Below are positions 26,371-33,913 of a DNA stretch of 64,000 bases, one piece after another. The stretch covers positions 248,001 through 312,000 of the forward strand of contig NZ_JAAGLV010000005.1 of the NCBI RefSeq assembly GCF_010548305.1, in the 5' to 3' direction. Each line of letters starts with the position of its first letter. The first letter of the stretch is position 1. Origin of the DNA: Streptomyces sp. SID13031 (GTDB taxonomy: Bacteria; Actinomycetota; Actinomycetes; Propionibacteriales; Kribbellaceae). Under the pieces are notes generated by a model. The model was not told the origin of the DNA, did not search any database, and saw only the letters and a list, made by a program, of their open reading frames with translations. A program made the position numbers and the translations under genes.

Positions 26371-27672
26371 ATGAGACTCCGCCCAAGCTCTCTTCCACGC
26401 TTCGTCCTGCTCGGCGCACTGGCGCTGGCCACCGCCCTGACGGCCACCCCGCAGGCGACTGCCTCACCGTTGCCAGACCTGTCCACCAAGCCGACCTGCT
26501 TCGACGCCGGTGTCGCCGGGACGGTCGAGGAGCAGCGTCTCGACAACGGCGTCGCCGGCGGCCCGTCGGTGCCGGCCGAGATCCTGGCCCGGTCCGGTTT
26601 CGATCGCCAGGTGGCCCTGTTCGGCAAGCTGCTCTGCGCAGTACCGAACCGTGCAGCAGCCAGCGCTCTGGTCCGGGTCCAGGGTGAGGTGCTGTGGCGC
26701 ACTGCCACCTACCGCGCGCAACACCCGCAGGCGGCCCCCGCTCTGCCGTCCACCGACGACCGTGGCCTGTACTGGGCCCGCATCTCGATGGCCCTTGCGC
26801 TCCGCCAGTGGCACCCCCACTTCGGTCTCGGTACGGCGGAACGCGCGGAGCTGATCCGCAGCCTCGAGTACTCCTCTCGCGGGATCACGAGCACGCGGTA
26901 CTCCCCCGGCGTACAGAAGATCCTGGTCACCGGGTTCGACCCGTTCACGCTGGACGCCGACATCCGGATCGGCAACCCGTCGGGCGCCAACGCGCTCACC
27001 CTGGACGGTCAGCGCTGGAAGGTGAACGGCAAGACGTACGAGATCCAGACCGTCGTCTTCCCGGTCCGCTACACCGACTTCGACGAGAGCATGGTCGAGA
27101 ACGCGCTCGCGCCGCACTACCGGGGCGGCCCGCAGCACGCTGACCTGGTGATGACCGTGAGCCAGGGCCGGGTCGGGATCTTCGACCTGGAGGCGTTCAA
27201 CGGGCGCCGTCGCTCGGTCAGCTCGATCGGCGACAACAACAACCTCTGGGGTGGCGGCACCGTCAACGCGCCGGTCGTCTCACCGAGCATGCCCGCCGGG
27301 CCGGAGTGGATCACGTCCAGCCTGCCGCTGGCGCGGATGGCGGGCGCCACTGTTCCCGCCCAGTTCCGCACCCGCGTGAACACCTCGGTCCTCGAGATCC
27401 CCGCCGGCCAGACCCTGCCGGTACGCCGTCCTGACGGGCCGACGCCCGGCTCGATCGCGTCCGAAGGCGCCGGCGGCGGCTACCTCAGCAACGAGGTCGC
27501 CTACCGCAACACCCTCCTCCGCGACCTGTCGATGCCGGCCGGCCACCTGCACGTCCCGGTCCTGCAGTTCGACGTCGCCAACAAGACCGCGATCACCGAC
27601 CCGACGTACGAGGCCAACCGCGACCAGATCGTCCAGGGCGCGCACTCCGTCCTGCGCACCGCCCTGGGCTAA
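26371..27672 (+). CDS. Secreted pyroglutamyl-peptidase-like protein, Cys-to-Ser
   Basis: A 433-aa protein with a cleavable signal peptide (MRLRPSSLPRFVLLGALALA, ending near ATAS). It has an extra domain of about 150 residues, then a peptidase C15 fold from about residue 185 (ILVTGFDPF). The family catalytic triad is Glu-Cys-His. Here Glu274 (FDLEAFN) and His394 (HLHVPVL) are present, but the Cys position (G-x-Y-L-C-N) reads Ser373 in GGGYLSNEVAYRN. It may be a Ser variant enzyme or a non-catalytic binding protein. Family members are normally cytosolic and about 210 aa, so secretion and size are also unusual. Confidence 0.82.
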   Translation: MRLRPSSLPRFVLLGALALATALTATPQATASPLPDLSTKPTCFDAGVAGTVEEQRLDNGVAGGPSVPAEILARSGFDRQVALFGKLLCAVPNRAAASALVRVQGEVLWRTATYRAQHPQAAPALPSTDDRGLYWARISMALALRQWHPHFGLGTAERAELIRSLEYSSRGITSTRYSPGVQKILVTGFDPFTLDADIRIGNPSGANALTLDGQRWKVNGKTYEIQTVVFPVRYTDFDESMVENALAPHYRGGPQHADLVMTVSQGRVGIFDLEAFNGRRRSVSSIGDNNNLWGGGTVNAPVVSPSMPAGPEWITSSLPLARMAGATVPAQFRTRVNTSVLEIPAGQTLPVRRPDGPTPGSIASEGAGGGYLSNEVAYRNTLLRDLSMPAGHLHVPVLQFDVANKTAITDPTYEANRDQIVQGAHSVLRTALG

Positions 27673-27688
27673 GCCCAGCTGTCGGCGC

Positions 27689-28147
27689 TCAGTCGCCTTT
27701 GAAGGCGGCCTTGGCTTCGTCCAGGGCCGCTTCGCCGACATCTCGCAGATGGGTGGCGACCGACCAGCGGACGCCGAACGGGTCACGGAAGGTCGCGGCG
27801 CGGGCTCCGTAGAAGGTGTCGGCGAGGGGCTTCTCGATCGTCGCCCCGGCCTTCTCCGCCAGCGCGACCGTCTCGTCGACGTCCGGGACATACAGGTTCA
27901 TCGCGTACGTCGGAAGGCCGTCGTCGGCCGGAGCTGCGACGCCGGCCTCCGGATAGGCGTCGGACAGCATGAAGGCGGTCCCGTCGATCTCCAGCTCAGC
28001 ATGCCCGATCCGCCCGTCCGCACCGACGAAGGGCGTCTCCGTCGGACGAGCACCGAACACTTCGCCGTACCAGTCGATCGCTTTGGCGGCATCACGGCAA
28101 CACACATACGGCGTCAGCACACGACCATGCGGCGGTAGGTAGCTCAT
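27689..28147 (-). CDS. VOC family (glyoxalase/PhnB-like) protein
   Basis: A 152-aa vicinal-oxygen-chelate protein of the PhnB/YdcE-like type. It shows LTPYVCCRDAAKAIDWYGEVFGA at the N-terminus, GRIGHAELEIDGTAFMLSD, then VPDVDETVALAEKAGATIEKP and the C-terminal GARAATFRDPFGVRWSVATH strand. Metal ligand His/Glu positions are partly visible (GHAELE, TFRDPFG). I chose ATG 28147 because AGGA lies 8 nt upstream. ATG 28156 is an alternative with no ribosome binding site. The substrate is unknown. Confidence 0.85.
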   Translation of the reverse strand: MSYLPPHGRVLTPYVCCRDAAKAIDWYGEVFGARPTETPFVGADGRIGHAELEIDGTAFMLSDAYPEAGVAAPADDGLPTYAMNLYVPDVDETVALAEKAGATIEKPLADTFYGARAATFRDPFGVRWSVATHLRDVGEAALDEAKAAFKGD

Positions 28148-28188
28148 GGCGGTCATCCTGTACCAGGCGGGCCGGTGAAAGCCACGGG

Positions 28189-28842
28189 TCAGGAGTTGAG
28201 GATTGCTGGGAAGGCTTGTAGTACCGATGCGAAGTGGCGGGTGGGTGCGCGGCGTGGTGTCGCGGCCGTCGGGTGGTGGTTGCCGACGAGGACGGTCGAC
28301 AACCCGGCGGCGATCCCACCGGCGATGTCGTACGCCGGGTGGTCCCCCACCATCCAGCCACCGATGAGTGTCGCGCCCGTCTGGGTAGCGGCGATCTTGA
28401 AGATCCGCGGGTCAGGTTTGCGAACGCCGACCGCCTCGGAGATGCAGCAGTAGTCCACCACCGCGCCGATTCCCGTCCGCTCCAGCTTCAGCGACTGCTG
28501 CAGGACGCCACCGTTCGTCACCACGGCGACCCGCCACCCCGCTGTACGAAGCGACACGAGCCCAGCCACCACCGCCCGCGCCACCGAGACGAACGGCGGA
28601 TGCTCGCGGTCGTAGGCGTCGACCATCGTGGTCACGTCGGCTGCGAGCCCGAACCGCTCCTTGACCCCGGCGAACAAGTCAGCCCGGGGCCGAAACCCAC
28701 CTTGGTCGTGAGCGAGCAACCACTCGACGCCATCCGCACCGAGTCCCTCACGCCGGCCCCACCACTGAGCCCACGCGAGGAACGCGCCGTCCCGATCGAT
28801 CAAGGTGTTGTCCAGATCGAAACAGGCCAGCCGCGGCGTCAT
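28189..28842 (-). CDS. HAD-superfamily hydrolase
   Basis: A 217-aa HAD phosphatase. Motif I is FDLDNTLIDRDG (nucleophile and acid/base Asp), motif II is the VVTNGG segment, motif III lysine is in VGVRKPDPRIF, and motif IV is MVGDHPAYDIAGG. A helical cap lies between motifs I and II, which is the phosphoglycolate-phosphatase or YjjG-like arrangement. The substrate cannot be assigned. The ATG overlaps the parE stop by 4 bases, so it is the second gene of a parE operon. Confidence 0.88.
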   Translation of the reverse strand: MTPRLACFDLDNTLIDRDGAFLAWAQWWGRREGLGADGVEWLLAHDQGGFRPRADLFAGVKERFGLAADVTTMVDAYDREHPPFVSVARAVVAGLVSLRTAGWRVAVVTNGGVLQQSLKLERTGIGAVVDYCCISEAVGVRKPDPRIFKIAATQTGATLIGGWMVGDHPAYDIAGGIAAGLSTVLVGNHHPTAATPRRAPTRHFASVLQAFPAILNS

Positions 28843-30923
28843 GCGTCGATGCGGCTCTCGTCCAGCTCGTAGGCGCCTTGGACGATGAACTCCTTGCGCG
28901 GGGCGACGTCGTTGCCCATCAGGAGGTCGAAGACTCCTGCTGCGGCCTCGCCGTCGTCGACGGTCATCCGGCGCAGGGTCCGGTGGCGCGGGTCGACGGT
29001 GGTCTCCGCCAACTGGTCCGCGTCCATCTCACCGAGACCCTTGTAGCGCTGCGGGGGCTCTTTCCACTTGACGCCCTTCTTCATCAGCTCGGCCGACTTC
29101 CGCTGGTACTCGGCGTCGCTGTAGGTGTAGATGTACTTCTCCTGCCCCTTCTTCGGGTTCGTCAACTCGAAGCGGTGCAGCGGCGGTACGGCGGTGTAGA
29201 CCCGGCCCGCGTCGACCAGGGGGCGCATGTACCGGAAGAAGAGCGTCGCCAGCAGGCAGCGGATGTGCGCGCCGTCGGAGTCGGCGTCGGCCATGAAGAT
29301 GATCTTGCCGTAGCGCACCTGCTCCAGATCGAAGGTGCGGCCCGAGCCGGCGCCGACCACCTGGATGATCGAGGCGCACTCGGTGTTCTTCAGCATGTCG
29401 CCGACGGACGCCTTCTGCACGTTCAGGATCTTGCCCCGGATCGGCAGCAGTGCCTGGAACTCCGAGCTCCGGGCCAGCTTCGCCGTACCGAGCGCCGAAT
29501 CACCCTCGACGATGAACAGCTCGGAGCGGTCGACGTCGTTGCTGCGGCAGTCGGCCAGCTTGGCCGGCAGCGCCGACGACTCCAGCGCCGTCTTGCGGCG
29601 CTGCAGCTCCCGGTGTTGCCGGGCCGCCACGCGAGTCCGGGAGGCCGCGACGACCTTCTCCATCACCGCGCGCGCCTGGGCCTTCAGAACGCCCTTGGTC
29701 GAGCCGAGGAACGCCTCCAGCTCGGTCTGCACCACCTTCGCGACGATCCGCGACGCGGCCGGAGTTCCGAGCACCTCCTTCGTCTGGCCGTCGAACTGCG
29801 GCTCGGACAGCCGGACCGTCACCACCGACGTCATGCCCTCGAGCACGTCGTCCTTGATCAGCTCCTCGCCGCTCTTCAGCAGCCGGGTGCCGGTCAGCGC
29901 GCTGGTGAACACCTTCGGCAGCGCGCGCTCGAAGCCGGCCACGTGGGTGCCGCCCTTCGGCGTCGCCACGATGTTCACGAACGAGCGCAGCTCGGTCTCG
30001 TAGCCGTCACCCCAGCGGACCGCGATGTCGACCTCGAGATCGCGCTCGACGTCGGTCGGCGTCATGTGGCCGGCGTCGTCGAGCATCGGCACGGTCTCGG
30101 TGAAGTGACCGGTTCCGGACAGCCGGACGACCTCGGTGACCTTCTGGTCGGTCGCGAGGAACTCGCAGAACTCGCTGATCCCGCCCTCGTGCTTGAACGA
30201 CTCGACGGTCGGCTCGTCGGTGCGCTCGTCGCGCACGACCAGCTCGAGGCCGGGCACCAGGAACGACGTCTGCCGCGCCCGGGTGACCAGCTCGTCGTAG
30301 TTGAAGGCGGCGTCCTTGGTGAAGATCTGCCGATCCGCCCAGTAGCGGATCCGGGTGCCGGTCATGCCCTTCTTCGCGCGGCCCGCCTTGCGCAGGCCGA
30401 CCGCCGGGGTGAAGCTCGCGTCCGCACCCTCGGTGTCGAACTCGCCGGCGACACCGCGCCGGAACGAGGTGGTCCAGGTCACGCCACCGCGGTCGACCTC
30501 GACGTCGAGCCGCGCGGACAGCGCGTTCACGACGGAGGCGCCGACGCCGTGCAGACCACCGGAGGCGTTGTACGAGCCGCCGCCGAACTTGCCGCCGGCG
30601 TGCAGTTTGGTGAAGACCACTTCGACACCGCTGAGCTTGGTCTTCGGCTCGATGTCGACCGGGATACCGCGCGCCTTGTCGTGGACCTCCACCGAGCCGT
30701 CGCGGTGCAGGATGACGTCGATCCGCTCGCCGTGACCGGCCAGCGCCTCGTCGACGGCGTTGTCGATGATCTCCCACAGGCAATGCATCAGGCCGCGGCT
30801 GTCGGTCGAGCCGATGTACATCCCCGGCCGCTTGCGGACCGCCTCCAGTCCTTCGAGGACCAACAGGTTGCGGGCGTTGTACGTCGGGTCGAGCTCGGTA
30901 CTGCGAGGCGTCGGGGCGGCCAC
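28839..30923 (-). CDS. parE: DNA topoisomerase IV subunit B (ParE)
   Basis: The 694-aa ATPase subunit that works with ParC. The GHKL domain shows EIIDNAVDEA and GGLHGVGASVVNALS. The transducer domain follows, then the TOPRIM domain with LFIVEGDSALGTAK, PIRGKILNV and the metal-binding DADSDGAHIRCLL. The C-terminal tail includes RYKGLGEMDADQLAETTVDP. The length and the lack of the GyrB-specific insert fit actinobacterial ParE, and parC lies about 6.5 kb away. GTG start with AGGAG 5 nt upstream. Likely a promoter lies in the region before DUF7455. Confidence 0.93.
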   Translation of the reverse strand: MAAPTPRSTELDPTYNARNLLVLEGLEAVRKRPGMYIGSTDSRGLMHCLWEIIDNAVDEALAGHGERIDVILHRDGSVEVHDKARGIPVDIEPKTKLSGVEVVFTKLHAGGKFGGGSYNASGGLHGVGASVVNALSARLDVEVDRGGVTWTTSFRRGVAGEFDTEGADASFTPAVGLRKAGRAKKGMTGTRIRYWADRQIFTKDAAFNYDELVTRARQTSFLVPGLELVVRDERTDEPTVESFKHEGGISEFCEFLATDQKVTEVVRLSGTGHFTETVPMLDDAGHMTPTDVERDLEVDIAVRWGDGYETELRSFVNIVATPKGGTHVAGFERALPKVFTSALTGTRLLKSGEELIKDDVLEGMTSVVTVRLSEPQFDGQTKEVLGTPAASRIVAKVVQTELEAFLGSTKGVLKAQARAVMEKVVAASRTRVAARQHRELQRRKTALESSALPAKLADCRSNDVDRSELFIVEGDSALGTAKLARSSEFQALLPIRGKILNVQKASVGDMLKNTECASIIQVVGAGSGRTFDLEQVRYGKIIFMADADSDGAHIRCLLATLFFRYMRPLVDAGRVYTAVPPLHRFELTNPKKGQEKYIYTYSDAEYQRKSAELMKKGVKWKEPPQRYKGLGEMDADQLAETTVDPRHRTLRRMTVDDGEAAAGVFDLLMGNDVAPRKEFIVQGAYELDESRIDA

Positions 30924-31377
30924 AGGGCTCCTTCACTGGTTCACAAGCAGACAACGTGCGCGGCCGGAACCATCGCACGCGAACAGCCTACGCAGCCGCA
31001 CCCCCAAACTCCGGCAGGGCCACCCGGTTGTGGCTGGTGTATCGGGCAACGGTCCTGGGTACTGACCCAGGACCGGATACGGTTGCTCCAGAAAGGTGTT
31101 CCAGCAGATATCGATCCGGACTCGATCACAGTGTTTTTCGACACTCCGTTCGTGCGCACCCAGTGACGAACATGTAGCGCACAGTGAAAGAAGACACGCC
31201 CGACACCCGTTGGAAACAGCAGATCACCCGAATCCGAAACGATTCCCCGTCAATATGCGTCATAAGGGAACAGGTGGTTCGTCTCACATTCGGACACGCT
31301 GGCCCTACCGGGAAGTGATCCGCATGTCAGGATGTTGCTATCTGGTGAGTACGGAACTAGATGAGATGAGGCCTCAA
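30924..31377. promoter_or_regulatory. Divergent parE / DUF7455-like intergenic region with hairpin
   Basis: These 454 bases lie between divergent genes. The clearest structure is an 11-bp perfect inverted repeat (31050-31060 and 31065-31075) with a 4-nt ACTG loop. It could be an operator, or an attenuator in the leader of the DUF7455-like gene. No convincing promoter hexamers or protein-coding segment was seen in the rest. Confidence 0.45.
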
Positions 31378-31614
31378 GTGACTACAGCACTCGCCCCGAG
31401 TTCGACCCTGTCGGCTGCGGACCGTTGTGACCGCTGCGGCGCGCAGGCCTACGTCCGTGTGACCTTGACCAGCGGTGGGGAGCTACTTTTCTGCGCCCAC
31501 CACGGACGGGAGCACGCGGACAAGCTGCGCAACATCGCGATCACCATTCACGACGAGACGGGCAAGCTCGAAGACAAGCCCGCCGAGTCGGTCCCTGCGG
31601 AGGGCGACCGGTAA
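31378..31614 (+). CDS. DUF7455-like small zinc-binding protein
   Basis: A 78-aa protein with one zinc-knuckle-like site: CDRCGAQAYVRVTL followed by LLFCAHHGREH (C-x2-C and C-x2-H spacing). This is the pattern of the DUF7455 proteins that sit near the principal sigma gene and parE in Streptomyces. The function is unknown. I chose GTG 31378 because GATGAGG lies about 6 nt upstream and the family normally begins TTxLxPxxxLTAADRCDRCG. ATG 31366 in frame is the alternative. Confidence 0.82.
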   Translation: MTTALAPSSTLSAADRCDRCGAQAYVRVTLTSGGELLFCAHHGREHADKLRNIAITIHDETGKLEDKPAESVPAEGDR

Positions 31615-31661
31615 CCCGGCCTCGCGGCGCCAACGAGGGCGCTTCCAACACCTAACGCTTC

Positions 31662-31694
31662 GATGGTGGTCACCTGCTTCAGGTGGCCACCATC
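31662..31694. terminator. Bidirectional terminator hairpin
   Basis: A 15-bp stem with one G-U pair (31662-31676 against 31680-31694) and a 3-nt CTT loop. It lies between the convergent DUF7455-like and MocR genes, which is the expected place for a shared terminator. Confidence 0.75.
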
Positions 31695-31716
31695 CGTCAT
31701 GTGCGGGCCACGACGC

Positions 31717-33195
31717 TCAGACGATCTCCGGTACTACGTCCGCGGGCCCGTGTCGCCGCAACTCGCGCCACGCCGACGCCAGCCGGTCGACCGCCTCCGA
31801 CATCACCTCCGGGGTGTAGCTGAACGGCACCCGCAGATAATCGTCGTGCTCGCCCGTCGGGTCCATTGCGCGCCCTGCAACGACCTCGACGCCATGGCGC
31901 AGTGCGACCTGACCGAAAACCCGCGCATCCGTGTCCGGCAACCGGATCCACAATGCGGAACCGCCGACCGGTTCTTCCCAGTGCCATTCCGGTAGACGCT
32001 GCGTCAGCAACTGACCCATCAACTGCTTTCTCGCTGTCGCCAATTTCGCCCTGGCCGCGGTCAGCTCGGTCAATCGCGGTAACAATCGCGCGGTCAGTGC
32101 CTGGTCGATCACGGGGCTGCCGAGATCGGCGAGTGCCTTGTGCCGCGCGAGCCGTTCGGCCAACGGTCGCGGCGCTCGGACCCAGCCGATCCGCAGACCT
32201 CCCCAGACGGCTTTCGACACCGACCCGATCGTGAGGACCTCGGCGTCCTTCGGGGCGTAGGCGGCCAGCGGCGCCGGTACGTCGGGCCCGGCCGGGTCCC
32301 AGGCGGAGTACGCGTTGTCCTCGACGACCACGACGTTGTGCTTGGCCGCCAGCTCCGCGACCTGCCGGCGACGCGCTGCCGACATCAGGCGCCCGGTGGG
32401 GTTGTGGAAGGTCGGCATCACGAACAGCATCGCCGGCTGATGCTCCCGGAACGCGGCGGCCAGCAGATCCGGCCGTACGCCGGCATCGTCCAGCGGTACG
32501 CCGACCACGCGCCCGCCGGCGGCACCGAAGAGGTCGAAGCAACCCGGCCAGCTCGGCTGCTCGATCACGACGGCGGCTCCCGTCCGCAGGTACATCTGCG
32601 TCGCCAGCGCGATCGCTTGATGAGCTCCGCTGGTCACCACGATCTCGTCCGGGCTGGTCGGCAGGCCGGAGTCAGCGAAGTGCTCGGCGATCCGCTCACG
32701 AAGTACCTCGAGGCCTCGGGGGTGATACCCGACACCTTGCAAGAGCACCGGCAGCTCAGTGCGGGCCAGGTCCTCCACCTCGGCCGCCAACTCTGGGATA
32801 CCGGGGTCGACGGCGTACGTCATCGCGATCACTTCACTCGGCCCGTGCGCGATCCGGTGGAACAGCGATTCGCCGTACCCGGCGGGCATCCGCTTGTCGG
32901 CACCCGATCTCCCCTTGGCCGCGAGCTGCGCGACCGTCGTACCGCTCCCCCGGCGACTCTCGACCAGCCCCCGCCCACGCAACTCGTCGTACGCCGCTAC
33001 GACTGTCGAACGGCTGATCGCCAACGCTTCCGCCAGTGGACGCTCGGCGGGCAGCCGGGAGCCGATGGGGAGCTCAGCATTGCCGATCAGGGCGGCGATC
33101 GCATCGGCCAGACGCCGGTACAACCCACCGGACCCGCCGGTGAGGTGGTGGCCGATCAGGTCCGCGAGGACGGCCGGATCTCCAGAACGGTCCAC
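31717..33195 (-). CDS. MocR/PdxR-family regulator with aminotransferase domain
   Basis: A 492-aa fusion regulator. A GntR-type winged helix is at about residues 20-90 (IGSRLPAERPLAEALAISRSTVVAAYDELRGRGLVESRRGSGTTV has the typical pattern). A fold-type-I aminotransferase-like domain follows, with FHNPTGRLM and VVEDNAYSAWD. The PLP-lysine is in GSVSKAVWGGLRIGW. Such regulators sense PLP or an amino compound. The divergent gene is a LysE/RhtB amino-acid exporter, so it probably controls that exporter. GTG start with AGGGGGAGAA upstream. Confidence 0.9.
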   Translation of the reverse strand: MDRSGDPAVLADLIGHHLTGGSGGLYRRLADAIAALIGNAELPIGSRLPAERPLAEALAISRSTVVAAYDELRGRGLVESRRGSGTTVAQLAAKGRSGADKRMPAGYGESLFHRIAHGPSEVIAMTYAVDPGIPELAAEVEDLARTELPVLLQGVGYHPRGLEVLRERIAEHFADSGLPTSPDEIVVTSGAHQAIALATQMYLRTGAAVVIEQPSWPGCFDLFGAAGGRVVGVPLDDAGVRPDLLAAAFREHQPAMLFVMPTFHNPTGRLMSAARRRQVAELAAKHNVVVVEDNAYSAWDPAGPDVPAPLAAYAPKDAEVLTIGSVSKAVWGGLRIGWVRAPRPLAERLARHKALADLGSPVIDQALTARLLPRLTELTAARAKLATARKQLMGQLLTQRLPEWHWEEPVGGSALWIRLPDTDARVFGQVALRHGVEVVAGRAMDPTGEHDDYLRVPFSYTPEVMSEAVDRLASAWRELRRHGPADVVPEIV

Positions 33196-33216
33196 TTCTC
33201 CCCCTATTGGCTCGGG

Positions 33217-33261
33217 TGGACTGCTGCCAATCCGGCCAGGCTAGTCCGTGCAAGCAGTCCA
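33217..33261. promoter_or_regulatory. Candidate MocR operator
   Basis: TGGACTGCT (33217-33225) and AGCAGTCCA (33253-33261) form perfect 9-bp inverted arms separated by 27 nt. A further half-site-like CTAGTCC lies at 33241-33247. They sit in the 88-bp divergent region between the MocR gene and the LysE exporter. MocR regulators commonly use widely spaced half-sites, so this fits, but binding is inferred. Confidence 0.45.
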
Positions 33262-33283
33262 GTTCGAGAGATTGAGGCAGGGA

Positions 33284-33913
33284 ATGGGAATCGGGCAGGC
33301 GTTCGGGTTCGTCGGGGCGACCGTGGTACTGGTCGGGATGCCGGGGCCGAACAACATCTACATCTCGCTCCGCAGCCTGACCCAGGGGCGTCGCGCGGGA
33401 GTGGTCTCCGCGTTCGCCATCGAGACCGGCTCGATCGTCTACATCCTGCTCGCCGCCCTCGGCCTGGCCGCGGTCGTGCAGGCGTCACCGCTCGTCTTCA
33501 CCGTCATCTCGCTGGCCGGCGCGGGCTACCTCGCGTACCTCGGCATCCGATCGCTTCGCCCGTCGGGCTCGGCCGGCGTCGGCGGCATCCAGGTCACCAC
33601 CCTCGGCCGGGTGTTCCGTGAAGGCGTCCTGGTCAACCTGCTGAACCCGAAGGCCGCCCTCTTCTTCCTCGCCTTCCTCCCCCAGTTCACCAGCCACGGC
33701 GCCGGCACCGTCCAGGTCCGCAACGAGATGCTCCTCCTGGGCCTCGCCGTCCTAGCGATCGGCTTGCTCCTGGATCTCTCCTACGCCCTCGGTGCCAACG
33801 CCCTGGCGCGCCGCTTCAGAACCGCGGGTCGCTTCCACGGCCTCACCAAGTACGTCGTCGCCGGCATCTACCTGACGATCGCGGCAATTGCCGCGGCCGG
33901 TGTCCTCGTCTAG
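33284..33913 (+). CDS. LysE/RhtB-family amino-acid exporter
   Basis: A 209-aa integral membrane protein with about six helices. The family motif GPNNIYISLRSLTQGRRAGVVSAF is near the N-terminus, and the pattern VLVNLLNPKAALFFLAFLPQF is in the middle. Members export amino acids or homoserine lactone-like compounds. I chose ATG 33284 because GAGGCAGGGA directly precedes it. The gene is divergent from the MocR regulator, and its last 4 bases overlap the end of the convergent debranching-enzyme gene. Confidence 0.9.
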   Translation: MGIGQAFGFVGATVVLVGMPGPNNIYISLRSLTQGRRAGVVSAFAIETGSIVYILLAALGLAAVVQASPLVFTVISLAGAGYLAYLGIRSLRPSGSAGVGGIQVTTLGRVFREGVLVNLLNPKAALFFLAFLPQFTSHGAGTVQVRNEMLLLGLAVLAIGLLLDLSYALGANALARRFRTAGRFHGLTKYVVAGIYLTIAAIAAAGVLV

